The translations under genes were made by a program, and so were the position numbers. The notes beneath the pieces are model-generated. The model was not told the DNA's origin, ran no database searches, and saw only the letters and a list, made by a program, of their open reading frames with translations. A stretch of DNA of 64,000 nucleotides from Bugulina stolonifera (lineage: Eukaryota; Bryozoa; Gymnolaemata; Cheilostomatida; Bugulidae): NCBI GenBank assembly GCA_935421135.1, contig OW285192.1:5189501-5253500 (forward strand), written 5' to 3'. How positions within the stretch are numbered: the stretch's first letter is position 1; the number at the start of each line of letters is the position of its first letter. Shown here piece after piece: positions 1-13,037 of this stretch.

Positions 1-1176
1 GATTCGCTACAGTTATAGTAGTAAACTAGCCACATCAGTTGATTCGTAACTGATGATATAAGACACAAACTTCCTACAGGAAGCTATTTAGGCTATATCA
101 AAGACCATATAGTGTTGTTAGGAAACCAAGTCAGGAGCAAGAAGCCAGGAAGAAAAGTAAAAAGACAACTCTTCTCAATTAAGAGGCAAAATTAAGCCTG
201 CAGTTTCTGTTGATCAAATACTGAATAAAGTCATGTAACCCATGTTCATGTTTATGCTTAAGTACAGGAAGCAGAGTGAGTTGTACCCATCGATCATAAT
301 TCTGTTGCACACACTGACTCTATGCTGATATTCAATGGATACTCTGCTCAGCCTGCCGACAGTCAAATGATATGGGTGTGTATTTTAGAGTTGATGAAAT
401 TTACTTACATGTTTGACGAAAGAGCCCCTGATAAAGCCCGGCATACACATCCATTTAGTCATAGATTACTATAATTTTATAATGTGATATACATTAAATA
501 ACTATAAATACATGTAACTGTAAATAACTATAAAACTATAATATATAAGTTAAAACATATTAACATAAAAATATTTTAGGGCAGCAAATATTCATGTAAC
601 AGGAACATATTTATTCAAAGTGTAAGTGTGCATAGATTTACTTCATTTAGTGAAAAATTCAGCATATAGCTTCGGCGGCCAGGGCGCTGCCTCGAACTCC
701 GCCAGGGGGCTTAGGCTGCCCCCTGGACCCCCGGTCTGTTAGTAGAACCCTTCAAATTGAGCCAGATCTGTCTCTGTAGTTGTACATGTACATGTATATT
801 CATAGCAAAACTGATTTAAAAGTTGCACAAGTATGGCTCACGTTTGCGGAACAGAGAATCAATATTGAACGCTGCATCGATATACTTATTTCCAATCATG
901 GTCTGAAATTGATATTAAAATTTACCAAGTTTACTAAAGAAGCTGTGCGCTTCTGTTTGTGCATGGCCAAATGGCAGTGTCTTGGTGACCTAATTGTCAG
1001 GCACAGACAAACTTTTTTCACAGAATCACAAACGCACCGGCCTAAGCTAAAAGTAAAGTCATTTTCCAAGCAAAACCCCAGATCGAGTAGCCATTTGACC
1101 CTAGGCTAAGCGACCATCTTAGGATTTCCATTTGCAATCCAGGCTAATCCAAAAGGTTATGAAAACACAAAAATAT
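1..1176. other. Intergenic or intronic, no gene recognised
   Basis: AT-rich sequence without a recognisable domain or convincing splice-bounded exon. An open frame at 780-1109 (109 codons, plus) has no domain, no good promoter and starts inside a TACATGTA-type run, so it is not called as a gene. The only distinct object is a GC-rich patch at about 670-735 with a short hairpin. Confidence 0.5.
702..726. repeat. GC-rich hairpin in AT-rich context
   Basis: CCAGGGGGC at 702-710 and GCCCCCTGG at 718-726 form a perfect 9-bp stem with a 7-base loop. The surrounding 60 bases are far richer in G+C than the flanks, which suggests the end of a foreign repeat rather than host sequence. No function is assigned. 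Confidence 0.5.
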
Positions 1177-3761
1177 TGTGGTGAAACAGCCTCTGTGGCA
1201 ATGGCCTCCCTGGGCTAACCACACGAACACTGACATTGTACACTGACATTATTATCCATGTTATCCATATTATCCATGTTATCCATATTCATTCATGCAT
1301 GATGTCTTATCTCATGCAATTATATTCATGCGTGTTTATACCACTTATATATATAACCAACTGCTACTGTGTGCTTTACTATTATCATCTGTCAATCAGA
1401 CTATTGGAATTACAACTTGGTTTTTCCAACACATTGCTAGCAATTATCTTCTCCTGTCTGATTATATTAAATAGAGTCTTTTACCATATATTATAAGTAT
1501 CATTTAGGGCCGATGCTATGGAATAGGCTCATACTTATATACTTTATGTTTTGGATTATTGTAAGCAACTTATTGTGCCAAGGCCAACCCTTTTTGTGGC
1601 CGACGTTGGGCAAAACTATCCATGTTGTTGCATCAGTTCCGGACCCGATACCTTATCGGCTGGTCGATACCTTATTGGCCTCTTTTTGCCAGAAGTAGAA
1701 CTAGTATGTAAGACAGCGCATTTTCTGTATGAAATCAGTTGTTGATTGCGCTCTAATAAAACAACATCTCTTAACTCAAACCTATAAAGGCTTTCTTTTG
1801 TAGGCGAGCTCGAGTTCAACCCTATCCTGGTTTAAGCATATCTCTACACCACTTCTACGACTTAGGTCGATCCCGGATTCTATATGAATCTAGCGTCGAG
1901 CTTAAGATCCTAGAATACCAGGTCTTTCATTGCGCTCCTCTGGAGTATAAAGTCTACAAGACCTACATCGGTCCTGAGCTCTTCAATGAGTCTCGGCATC
2001 GGCCCACGTCTGATACATACTAATAAGAGCACCTAATAACTGTTCACTCTTTATGTAATGAGCAGAAGGTTACTTGGTCGGCCTCTACTACCTTTCAAGT
2101 AGGCCTGCACGGTGTTTCGGTTTCAAACGATGTAAACGGTGTGTGAACCCTCGGTGTTACACATCGGCAAATTTTTTATGCACCGAATCGTATCGGCACC
2201 GTGCCGAAACGATATATCGATGGTTCGGTGTAGTTCGATGTTATCGAACCAGATCGCTATGCCAGTAGTCATTCAATATTCATGCGGTCTAATATCACGT
2301 GTTCTTGTTTACCTCACTTCAAACTAGGTTGCATACCTTCGCTTATCCGTTTCCACATTAACTGCCATCGTGGCTGTGATTGATTATCAATGTTGTGGAA
2401 GGTAATAAATATTATTAAATTATAATAAATTGATTAATAATTACGTAACTTAGCAGATTCTGCGTATATTATATTCTATCGTCTGCAAATGATTGCTTTG
2501 TTCATGAATAGTGTGCTGGAATAGAATAGTAGTATACGATCGAATATAATGGATTATTATAATATAATTAAATTTAAACATACCATTGGATTAATTATTA
2601 TATTATAATTAATCTACTACTAATGTTTAAATTTGATTATAATCGCTTGTAACCAAGAATAGCTACAATGCTTATAATAGTTAATCATTATTAATTATGG
2701 TTTTTTAATTTAAAATTGTTGTGTAGTTATGCTTTTGGTAAGCACCAGCTCTTTATTTATTTAAAATAAGCTAATACTAATGTCCAATCAATATTTTGTA
2801 GGTAGAATTCATCGGACTGAGCCATCGTAATATCCCATCTGAAGACAAATCTGCTAGATTCAATCGGTGGACACACTGAATTATACCAAATCAGCAATCT
2901 ATCAAGAAAGCTTGCAAGAAAGATTTCCTACATTAACATTACATCATATGCAACTATGCTAGCGTTTCTTCTTTCTCTTGTGATATGAAGTTAGCCCATG
3001 TAATTTTAAATTTGTTATCTTTTTGTGTCAATGGTACGAGTGTGGTGGAAACAATGTTTGCTGTTTTTTTTCTGTAATTTGGTCACAATCAGTAACAAAT
3101 CTAATAAATTATATGTAGTCGGTTGGGTGTGTGTCCAGCCTCATGTTTTTATATTTAATATATTTATTAAAATTATATAAAATAGATGAAGTAAGACCCA
3201 ATGCAATTTAAGACTCACTAGACTACATGGGCAAATACAAAATCTTGGAGTAGGAGTAAGCACTGATTACTTTCATTAACCCAATAGCCACTTAAATAAA
3301 AATAATATACATATACTACGTTTTAATAAAGCCCTGTCTGTATGCCATATCTGAAAAGAAAATAAACAATGATTGGCATGTACTCATGTTGCAAGAAAGT
3401 GTTGAGGATTTTTGTTCCCTTGTATTGAACGATCATGATGGGACAACTCTATTAGGCAAACTAGCTCCTGGACCGGTTCGATTCGGTATATCAAACCAAA
3501 ATTGACACCGTCTAACACCGCTGGAGACCAGGATCAAGAGGTCCGGTGCGGTTCGGTATATCGATCCAAATTTGGCATCGGTTGACACCGAATGAGACCA
3601 GGCACAAGAGAACCGGTGACAACCGATGTTTGATTACCACCACCTCAAAAACCGAAAATCGGTGGGGAGGCAACACCGGTGCAGGCCTACTTTCAAGCCC
3701 TTCCCATACCAGTGGCCTATCGGCACTTATATGTAACTATACAGTACTCAAAAACATTACA
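1177..3761 (+). mobile_element. Solo LTR, family LTR2, split by a hAT insertion
   Basis: The LTR starts TGTGGTGAAA at 1177 and ends AAAACATTACA at 3761; both flanks read ATAT (1173-1176 and 3762-3765), a 4-bp target duplication. Inside is the LTR2 signature seen in the other copies: a promoter-side GGCCGAC-rich stretch, a TTGATTGCGCTCTAATAAA polyadenylation signal near 1742-1760, and the 3' part with CACTCTTTATGTAATG. A 1,590-bp hAT-like element is inserted at 2100, so the LTR itself is about 1 kb. No internal retrotransposon region accompanies it, so it is a solo LTR left by recombination or a diverged fragment. Confidence 0.75.
2100..3689. mobile_element. Non-autonomous hAT-like element with exact 8-bp TSD
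   Basis: Ends are TAGGCCTGCACGGTGT (2100) and the inverted ACACCGGTGCAGGCCTA (to 3689). The flanking octamer CTTTCAAG occurs at 2092-2099 and 3690-3697, the 8-bp duplication typical of hAT elements. Removing the element restores a continuous LTR2. No frame longer than about 80 codons lies inside, so there is no transposase. Subterminal copies of GGTTCGGTATATC near the right end (about 3477 and 3549) could be transposase-binding repeats; that role is inferred. Confidence 0.85.
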
Positions 3762-3912
3762 ATATATTTTGCATAGAGAGAAACTAACTCAAAACATTCT
3801 CAACCTCAAACTCATCTCAAACCATTTTCAACTGTTGAGCACATTTGAAGGCTCTCTCCAAAATACGGTACACCATTTGGTGCATCCTACAAGCCCTTAA
3901 GATATCACATAC

Positions 3913-4049
3913 CGTAAAGGTGGCTTCACAACCATTGAAAGGAGCACTACGTTCTTTACCACTTATGAAAATTGACTTTGGAGTTTCGCTCGGCTCATAC
4001 GTGCAGTGGTAAATCCTCACGTCTGGTGGACCGCCATGTACATTTGCTC
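3913..4049 (-). CDS. Candidate exon of an extracellular protein (45 codons)
   Basis: Read on the minus strand, a pyrimidine-rich TTTTTTTACAG acceptor precedes 137 open bases followed by the donor ACG|GTATGT. The exon enters in phase 1 and leaves in phase 0. It encodes ANVHGGPPDVRIYHC near its start and two further cysteines are spaced along a polar, beta-rich sequence, as in extracellular modules. No family is recognised. It lies downstream, in minus-strand order, of the F5/8 and pentraxin exons and may belong to the same gene or a paralogue, but the phase-0 exit of the 9.7-kb exon does not join directly to its phase-1 entry, so at least one exon is missing between them. Confidence 0.4.
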
Positions 4050-5384
4050 CTGTAAAAAAACGTTTTAGTAATGATGGCTGTTGTAATTATACTACATGTA
4101 TATGCATGTACCTGTACACTGTAGATACATGTACATTTACTACATCATTCTTGCTTGTGAAACCTTAATGTAAAATAACACATGCACAGCAGAATTTTAC
4201 ACAGTTTTATGAGCCACTTTGCATACCTCCTGCAATGTGGTCATCATTAAAGGATTACTGGTTATCCTCTCCTTAGCAAAGCCATAGAGTTACAAGTAGA
4301 GAAATAATGCAAATATAAAGAGAAATAGTGCCCAGTTTTCAAAATTAGTTATTTTAAGGCACTTTATTTTGGCAACAATAATACCATTGTATCAGCCTGC
4401 TTAGGGAACCTGACACTGAAACTACATGTAATCGGCTATATTATGTACTTGTCATAGTGTGGGCGCTAGCAACGTTCCAGCAATTTTGTTAAAAGAACTA
4501 AAGTAAATTAGCATAAGCATAGTTTAGCCAAGCAACTTAATATCAATGAATTTGACTGTAGCGAGCAGATAGAAACTGGAGGTCACTCTGGAACACAGCA
4601 GCTCCGCGATTTTACTCATCGCAGACTCATTGCGAGAATCATGTGACTATTTTAGCCTTCATTGCCTCGTGTGCAGCAGTAGATCTGTTATTTTACCGCC
4701 TTTCCTTTCGGGTCAATCCTGTTCAAGTTGAGGAAGGTGCTGACAGCCGCCTCATGAGTGTTCATCTCTAAGTCAAACTCTTATAGCCAGATACGAAGAA
4801 ACCCAACATTTTTGTTTTACTTATTTATGGCCGGTAAAGGCATGTCAAACTGAAGATTAAATAGTACAACTGTTCTAGCTGGTGACGAACCGCAAAATTG
4901 TTGCAGAAACAAAGTACATTTCCTCTTTATAAAGTCTTCATCGACACCACAAATTAATCTATGAAAAAACCAAAGAGACCGAATCACTACAACATGTGGC
5001 ATGAGACAGCAAGGCTTGACCCACCATCTGATTAGAGTAGTCTTGCTCTGAAAGGCAATGATCGCCATCATCATATCTTTTGGCTTTGTCTCTATTCGGG
5101 GCCGCCACAGCGGATCCTACTCCTCCATTCATTTCTGTCTTCTGCCATTTTCATGGCCACTCTTGCTGCTTTCATGTCTCTTATCACATCTACAAAATTC
5201 TTCCTGGTGATCTACCCCTGCGTCTTCTCCCTAGTACTGTAATGGCCAGGGCATTTGCTTATACGGCCTCAGCTCACCTGATGGACATTATTGCAGTAGT
5301 TGTCATTGTTCAACTTATCTACATCTATGTCCTAATCATCTCGTACTTACCTGCATTAGTCACATACATGTATCGCTATTGTTA
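4050..5384. other. Intron or intergenic sequence, nothing recognised
   Basis: AT-rich, with clustered TACATGTA words at 4095-4140. No splice-bounded open stretch or repeat end was identified. The open frame at 5080-5445 overlaps LTR1-related sequence and is not treated as a gene. Confidence 0.4.
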
Positions 5385-5662
5385 TGCATGTTTTGACTAT
5401 ATGGTTGTAATTACTGAGCATTTACACCCTTTTTTGCCCATGTAAAATTAATTTTGCACATGAATCTCATGATTTTGCAATTTGCAGTTTTGCAAGCTAG
5501 CATTAACTCGGGACTACATGGGTCGTCTTAGTTAGTCTATTGACTAAAAGTGCCTGTCGATCTTTCATGTAATGACGGAGGCCTAGCACTACTAATAGGC
5601 TTTTCACTTTTGCAAGTAAATCATCTCAGATGACACACACTACACCCAGCAAAAACGTTACA
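5385..5662 (+). mobile_element. LTR1 fragment with internal deletion
   Basis: Matches the LTR1 5' half (TTACTGAGCATTTACACCC, then the TTTTGCACATGAATCTCATGATTTT segment) and jumps directly to the LTR1 3' end (ACTACATGGGTCGTCTT, CATGTAATG, CCTAGCAC, ending AACGTTACA at 5662 followed by ATAT). The TATA box and the polyadenylation signal of other copies are missing, so the deletion removed the promoter region. The left boundary is uncertain. Confidence 0.6.
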
Positions 5663-6377
5663 ATATTTCCAATCTAAGCACCTTCTCTCCTAGATAATTT
5701 CCTCTTTCCTCAACACATGCCCAAATCACCGTAGTTTCACCTCTCATAGTTTCTCTGAAATTCTTTCAATGTGGGCCGTTCCATTTATTCCTTCATTTCT
5801 ACTTTTCCCAATCTATTCACTCCCAGTGTTAAACATAGCATACTTGTTTCTGCTGTTTCCAACTCCTCTGCCTGCCTCTTGGTGGTTGCTAATGCTTCTG
5901 AGTGGAGCCAGCGATCATCCTTGACCCAGGCCTCAATTGATCTGATACAACATTGTTATTATTTCTGACTTGCATCATTGAATAGGCAAAGGCTTTTATA
6001 GCCAAATGCCCTTCCTGCCCCTAACTCCTTTTACGCAGAGGATACATTGGTTTTATTCTATGCTGGAGACCACACAGCAGCCAATGATATGTCTCAGTAA
6101 ATATGAGGGATGGCAAAGGTCAGAATATCATTATTTCTCCTTATATTAAAGCTAAACTACTGTTTCTTTTTCTGCCTTCTGCCAACGCTACAGGACATAC
6201 CATAGTATAACATATAGTTTTCTTCATAAAAACTCATCTCCATGTATATGTGATTTCTAAAGTATGCCGTAGCTATGATCAAAAACTGAATGTAGATGCT
6301 AGCTGACCATTAAAGGAATTTTATGCATTACATCTTTGAAAGACCTACAAGAATATCTAATGTAGGTAGAGTAGAAG

Positions 6378-8424
6378 ATGTACTCATACTTAGCACTGTA
6401 CTGGTCGCCTGTTCAACAACTCAACTATGTTTCAAATGTGATAAAATCTGCAAAAAAGGAACATTTTTCAACTAAGTTTAAAGCCTGCAAGGATAACACC
6501 TCTGAGAAGTGGAAATTCATTAAATCTCTAATTACCAAAAAGAATGTTGATGATGGACCATCTTTTATAACTCTTGGGGAAGATGAAATTTCAGACCCCA
6601 CCGAAATTTGTGAGAAATTCAATGAATTTTTTGTAAATGTTGGTGAAGAGCTTGCTCGTAGTCTTCCATCTTCTACTCAGAACTTCCAAGACTATTTCAC
6701 TGGGCTGCCCGAAAATCGCTTTTTCTGTTTCCACGAAACTGGTCCAGATGAGATTTTAACGATCATCAATGATCTGAAACTGAAAAAAGCAGCGGGATAT
6801 GACCATATTAGCTCCAGAGCTATAAAAGACAACATTATAACCTTGTTACCGGCTCTGGTCGACATAATCAGTTTGATAATTCATAACTGTGAATTTCCTG
6901 ACAGCCTAAAGACAGCCCGAGTAACACCTCTATTCAAGAAGGGCTCTAAGAATTTAATGACAAATTATCGTCCAATTTCTGTATTGAATGCCATTTCCAA
7001 AATTGTGGAAAAAGTCGTAGCCTCTCAGATACGTGAACATCTTGAGCTTAATGACCTTTTAACACCAAATCAGTATGGCTTCCGTTCAAAAAAGAACACA
7101 ACTTTAGCAATCAACGACTTTTTAGAGATTGTTTATAACCGTTTAGACAATCATAATGCTGTCCAAACAATTTTTTTAGATTTTTCAAAAGCATTTGATA
7201 CCATTAACCACAGTATTCTTTTATCTAAATTACGTTTTTACAACTTTAGTGACTCAGCCATTCAACTTATTAAATCTTATTTAACTAATCGGAAGCAGTT
7301 TGTGAAAATAAATACTGAAAAATCGTCATTAAGAAGTATTACATTGGGAGTGCCACAAGGATCTGTTTTAGGACCGTTGCTATTTTTAATATATATAAAT
7401 GACTTGGTTAATGTTTCTCCAGTTTTTAACTATATATTGTTCGCTGATGACACCAATTTGATCTGTGATAACCCTGTGATAACACCTTGTGAGCTTTCAA
7501 AAATAGAACAATGGTGCTTGGCAAATAGACTTGTTATAAATTTTAGCAAAACAATGCAAGGCATATTTCGAAATCCACAGAAAAAAATTGACGTTGATGA
7601 ATTCGATGTTGGAAAATTGAATACCGTTGATCACACAAAATTTCTTGGTGTGACCTTGGATAAACATTGTAATTTTGAGTTCCATATCAATAACATTGTA
7701 AACAAAATCACCTTTTTATTAATGATGTTTCGCTATTTGACAAAGTTTTTAGACCAGAAAACAATGGTAAATTTGTATTACACTTTTATATACCCACGCC
7801 TTATATATGGTGTGGAATTTTGGGGACATGCCCCAGACTATTTAATATCCAGCATTTTAATCAGCCAGAAGAAATCATTGCGGATCATTTCAAGTCAACA
7901 GCCAAATTCACATGTTTCACACAGGTTTAAAGAATTTAAAATTATGCCTATTTCTATGATCTTCAAATATAGGCTTATAATATTTTATAAAAACCATATT
8001 TATCCCAACAAAAATAATCTTAATTTAATTGAGACTGTACACCCCATGACTACGCGTAAGACTTTGAAAAATCCACTGAAATCAATCAAAGTTAATTCGG
8101 AAATGGGAAAGAGGTCTATTTATTTTACTGCCGCTAATCTATTTGGTGAGCATGCATGGGACCTACGGGGCCTCACCGGTGGAGTCTTTGCGAGGCGCCT
8201 GGCTGCTCGTCTCTGGGAGCTTGGCGCATAGTGGGTGGGCACAGCATGTGTCCCTGGATGCGTGTGTCGGCCTTCTGTGGCTGGCGAACCTCTGGAACGG
8301 GGCTGTCACAACTCTAGTTTCGAACTATCTGATTAGCCCCATGTTTTATTACCTTTTATTACCTTATTTTAATATCACTACTGTTTAAAAATGATGACAT
8401 AAACTAATAAATAAAAAAAAAAAA
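6378..8424 (+). mobile_element. 5'-truncated non-LTR retrotransposon (LINE) with open reverse transcriptase
   Basis: A 617-codon frame (6378-8231) encodes a Jockey/CR1-group reverse transcriptase. Visible motifs: YRPIS near residue 198, FLDFSKAFD at about 267, GVPQGSVLGPLLF at about 324 and the catalytic FADDTN at about 355, followed by a thumb-like region. The usual N-terminal apurinic endonuclease is absent; sequence typical of the region between endonuclease and RT begins only at about residue 12-20, so the first codons are probably host DNA joined at the truncation point near 6410. The 3' UTR ends in an A-rich tail at 8408-8424. The last 40 codons and the 3' UTR (from about 8150) are strikingly GC-richer than the RT part. 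The frame is intact over the RT, suggesting a fairly recent insertion, but 5' truncation makes it immobile by itself. Confidence 0.88.
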
Positions 8425-9698
8425 GCATAATTCGCAATGAAAGGTTCAAGATGGTAAAGAATGTAGAGCGGGTCCTGATGAGAAGTAAACGCGTTTTTCC
8501 ATTTTAAATAATATAGATGATGGCTTCCATGTGGCTTCCTGGTTGGGCTTCGCAAGAACAAGGTGAGACCTACCATCTTATCTCAGCTTAATGTTTGTGT
8601 ATTTACACTAGTCTACACATCAGCTTGCCTTGCTTGACATCTAGTATTTGCACGTTTAATCGTGGGATGTGAAATATGTCCCTTTTATCTTTCTTAATTT
8701 CCGCAGATCAGTACAAATGTCCTATTTATTGTAGGCCTTGCTGCAACAAGTAGCTTAGGCAGCAAGGATGCACACACTAGAATGAGAACCTATAGCAGTA
8801 GCACAAATAACTATGAGTGTGTTCACCCGTCTTAACCTGCAAATGGTTCCAGGGCTATGAAGTACTGAGAATAGAGAACTGCACAGCTATACCATGCTAC
8901 TACTCATGTGTATATATAATAATATTACATTACTTGCACAATTGTCCGAATGAACTGTAGTATTCTGGTCATTATTGGTCACTACCACCACATGTTGGGG
9001 CGCAAAAATTCCTACATTCAACAGAAAGGTGTTCGTCTCTACATGTATAGGCTTGGTTTTCTCGCACTAGAAATTTAGAAGTATAAATGCTAGTATAAGC
9101 AAAACAGGACAACAAACACTGCAATGCACATGCCTACACTTTCATGTTGAAGAATAATTCTTCCATGAATACAATACAATGTGGCAATATGTCAGTTGGT
9201 TAATTTCTATGTACGGAGGTGCTAGGTTTGATGCTACAGACACTTAAAAACTACAATGTATTTATCACAGTAGAGAAGGTGCTTTAACCTTGTTTCTCTT
9301 TTCGTCAAGTCAGGATATAAATAGAAAAAAGTAAATAAATACATGTACACGACAACTTTTCATTATGAACAATAGTTCTTAGAGTGTCGTGATTTGAAAT
9401 GCTACAAAAGCAAAAATGAAATGCAGCTAGTATGTTTGTGCTTATCACAATATTAAAACATCATGGCCTCTTGTCTGTTATAATAGTAATAGAAGCACCC
9501 CAACATTGTGCTGTACATGTAGATGTTTATTTCAAGTTGATTTTTCTGTCACACATACACGGACATGGATGAATTTAATCAGTATTTACACGTAGTTAAT
9601 CTGCGAGTTCCTACTAGGTATGATCAGTTTTGTCTTTTATTTTGGTTTAGACCCCTAGCAGTTTACCTACATTTCCTATCCTTTCAATGACCGCATAC
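8425..9698. other. Intronic or intergenic sequence, nothing recognised
   Basis: AT-rich sequence after the LINE tail. No open stretch with matching splice sites and no repeat shared with the rest of the window was seen. Confidence 0.4.
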
Positions 9699-9955
9699 CT
9701 CTATTAAAAAATTGCATGACAAATAAACATAGTACTCAACTGTGCGGGTGATATTGCTAATCTCAGTAAGTCCGTCTACCATGTGATTTGGTAAATCAGA
9801 AATCCCTGATAATGAACTTCTCAGTCTTTCTGTTTTAATGCCAATAGAAGAAAGTGACACTTTAATCTCTGCTATGCGCATATTGAAGTCACTAGATCCA
9901 TGGTGTCGTATCAGTAACACATGACTCCCAGCTATTGACGGCTTTACTTTATTCA
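9699..9955 (-). CDS. Candidate exon, 85 codons, unrecognised domain
   Basis: On the minus strand an acceptor ending TGTTTTAG is followed by 257 open bases and the donor GAG|GTATGC. Entry is phase 1, exit phase 0. The first third contains HVLLIRHHGSSDFNMRIAEI, which has the look of the closing strands of an F5/8-type jelly roll (hydrophobic strand, glycine turn, then an AEIKV strand), and the rest is helix-prone. That domain suggestion is weak. The length, the single open frame and the splice sites are what support it as an exon. It lies between the 17.1-kb and 3.9-kb candidate exons on the same strand. Confidence 0.42.
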
Positions 9956-10165
9956 CTAAAACATGAGATTAACTGCACTAACCAGACAGGACACTTTTTC
10001 TATTAACAAAACAGAATGTGCTATTTATTATTCTAAACTTTCTTTTAAAAAAAATGCACTTTAAAAAAACCAATCTATTTTATCAGAGGGTAAGATCTTT
10101 GTTTACATTTTATTTCGCAGTAATAAGCTTCGCCCAAAATCACTATGAGTTTTAGTCCTAAGTAT

Positions 10166-10975
10166 TGTAAGGGTTTTTGGGTTTTGGTACTGTCGTCCTG
10201 AGACGACTCCCGAGTCCAAAATGAAGTGCCTATGAGTGGTGCTAGGCCTTCTCATTACATGAAAGATTAACAGGTACTAGCAGTCAAATAACTACCAAAG
10301 ACGACCCATATGATCCCGAGTTAATGCTTGTATGCTATACTGAGAAAGAGAGTGATCCGACCTAGTAGGCAGTTCGTGTTGCAAGGTCGAGAACCTTAAC
10401 AACTAGAACGACCTATCTACAAAGTGAAAGTCTCTGTATAATATACACTATAAGTATAGATGTGTCTTTATTGAGATCCAAGCATGAACTGAGACAACAA
10501 ATGGAAAAACAATGCCTTCTATATAGTAATAGAACTTCCGGATGAAGTTCCGGTAAAAAGGCCGAGGTAGTGTCGTCAAAAGTCGATGTAGTGTCGTCCG
10601 GAAATTGCGCAACAATATGGCGGCCGGAAGCCCGATGGCCGACCCAAAATAGGTCGGGTTTGACAAAAGATGCTTAAAATCATCTAGATGATATGCAAAA
10701 TCAATATCAAGTATTTCTGAGAGGTCGGGCCTATTTACATGGGTATAAAAAGAGTATAATGTCTCAGTAATTCTTACTACAAGTATATAATTGATATGTA
10801 ATTATCAGTGTATATTTAGACATGCATAATAATGTAGGTATGAGTATCAAGATAGCTAAGTGCAAGAGAACAAGTGTCAGATGAGTAGTTCTGTAGCAAC
10901 TACTAGGCACTTAGGGTGCTATAGGGTCCATCAGGGTGACTGGAGTCATATATGCAAATGTCCTGAACCATTACA
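10166..10975 (-). mobile_element. Solo LTR, family LTR1, reverse orientation, TSD GTAT
   Basis: Plus-strand ends are TGTAAGGG (10166) and CCATTACA (10975), flanked by GTAT on both sides. Read on the minus strand it begins TGTAATGGTTCAGGACATTTG, exactly the start of the 33.5-kb copy, and carries a TATA-type box and an AATAAAGACACA polyadenylation signal (complement near 10466) that define U3 and R. No internal region is attached. Confidence 0.82.
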
Positions 10976-11884
10976 GTATTTTAATCCCATTACTTCTTCT
11001 GGAGTGAATAGCTAGAGCTAGATCTGCTAGTTACATGTAGCTATCAGTTGGAGGTTAATAAAATACTTTAGATATTTATCAGATCAGCTTTATGTTGTTC
11101 TTTAGACAAGGGTAGATAATTTTTAGAATACCAAAATAAAATTCAACAGGTGCACCCTGTACTTTTGTTACTAATATTGTTACTGAGCTTGGGCTATTCA
11201 TCAGCATCGCTTTCAAATCAACAAATAAGGGTAACCTTAAAGCCTTAGATTTAGGAATTGTTCATAGACTTTGGAATATACATATTATGTAACTCTTTCA
11301 GTATACCAATAACAAAATATTAAAGAAAGATCAGTCAGGTTCTTGGAGCAAAGTCTATGATGAAATCTTTGATCAAACCCCTTGGAAATCCTAGCAACCG
11401 CATGGTTGAATCAGTATTGTCACGTGTTATCTTAAGTTGAGTTACGTGTGTAAACTACTAGAACATGTGCTTTGTGTTTACACCAGCTTTTTCAACGTAA
11501 ACAATGGCATTAGCCTCATAGAATGTTAAATTTGCATTTTATATTTAGAATCAGTGCTCTCTTTTAAATTTTTATTACAGAAATGACGAAAGCTTACTTG
11601 ATTTGATGTTTAGAATTTTGTTGCTGTTTTAAGAATGCAGTTAAAGTTTAAAGATGGACTGTACTGAAATTTTGAGGTTAGAAGCTGAATACACCATTAG
11701 AAAGCCTAGTAGCAGTTGGACAAGTTGGTACAATACCAGCTGGGATACATGATGTCATCATGGGTCTCAGCTTTGTTAAAACTAGTGAACTACACCATTG
11801 GGGTAGTGAATGCCAGGTCACCTATTATGTTATTGTAAACAGAAAATTTCAGTTGAGTATTTATCTTTGTTCTACTAGGAATAT

Positions 11885-12300
11885 TGTATTGTTTTATGCT
11901 GTGTATCACACAGGTACTAATAGTAAGAGTGCGAGAAGAGCCTAACAGTGGTCGACTAGACTATACTTCCTACATTACATAAAGAGTGAACAGTACTTGT
12001 GGATTATTCACGTATAAGGGCCATAGGCCCGATGTAGTGCTTAGCTTTAGTTATTCTAGCCTGTGAGACAGCTCGAGCTACCTAGTCCTAGCCCTAGTCT
12101 AGTGGGAACTGGCCTCGCTAAGAGATAAGACTCTGCATAACTGCTGAGATGACGTGACTTCATTGGAGTCTAAGCATCAACTGATTACACTTAGAAAATT
12201 CCAATGCTTTTATACTAACAGCGTTTCCGCACTGGTTCTGGTCAAAAGAACAATGTAGCATCGTCAGGGGTGATATAGCATTTAGCGAGAGACAAACTCG
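11885..12300 (-). mobile_element. Degenerate LTR2 copy, reverse
   Basis: Begins TGTATTGTTTTATGCTGTG after ATAT, matching the LTR2 end at 13291, and retains TACATTACATAAAGAGTGAACAG and the AGTCTAAGCATCAACTGATT stretch before fading into unrelated sequence. The far end is not found, so it is truncated or strongly diverged. Confidence 0.6.
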
Positions 12301-12460
12301 CGAATAACTTCCATCGCTATCAAATTCTCCTTTCAAAGTGATTTAAATAATTACTGGCTTAAACAGACCGTACAGCTATGTAAATGGGGGCTTAAATCTG
12401 ACTAAACATACAGCTTAGCTGAGCTAGTTACTAATACTAAAATACATGTATGCTTAAGCA

Positions 12461-13037
12461 TTAAAGGGGTTATGACATGTGGTTTACGTCTACATCTATG
12501 TTCAATGCAGCCTCTCTTATTTAAGTTTGTTGCATTTGTGCTACTATCATCAGAGATGTGTCCTCTTGCCCATGATTGACTCATTAGCACTATTCAATGC
12601 TGCTTCAAAAACAACTTTGTTATGAAGACGCAACTGCGTGCTTCATGTCTCATAGAGAAAATTGTTGAATTCAAGCTGTTTGCATAGAAAGAGTAAAGTA
12701 GTGAACAAATGATTTCACAGTGTTTACTAAATATAGCTGTAGGATAACTTGTGCAAGTTTTGGATTTTTCTGGGCTTCCCTTTTGCTGGCAATAACTATC
12801 TGCCTTTATTGGTAGGTTTGGTATTTCATCTGACCACACTATCATTACACTGTCATTGTGTTCTTCTATATGCCTATACATTGTGTTGTGGCCTAGTTGT
12901 TCTAAATATAGCCTGGAAGGCACAAACATAGGATAGCTACAGTACTAGAATAGTAAATATCTAGGCACTCAATATATTGTGCCACTAAATAGCTGAGTGC
13001 TTCTTAATGCTACCTTAAACCCCCATAACCCCTTTAA
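12461..13037. mobile_element. MITE with TTAAAGGGGTTATG inverted ends
   Basis: The 14-bp end TTAAAGGGGTTATG (12461) is repeated inverted as CATAACCCCTTTAA (to 13037). TTAA at both extremes fits a TTAA target duplication, as in Kolobok/T2-type or piggyBac-type MITEs; the AAAGGG start favours the Kolobok/T2 type. No transposase. A second copy with the same interior (CTATGTTCAATGCAGCCTCTC onward) is at 43897. Confidence 0.75.

Noticed and set aside
780..1109. 109-codon open frame
   Set aside because: No domain, no promoter and no splice context; length is possible by chance in a 64-kb window.
5080..5445. 121-codon hydrophobic open frame
   Set aside because: Overlaps the LTR1 fragment at 5385 and has no splice sites or recognisable domain; hydrophobicity follows from T-rich sequence.
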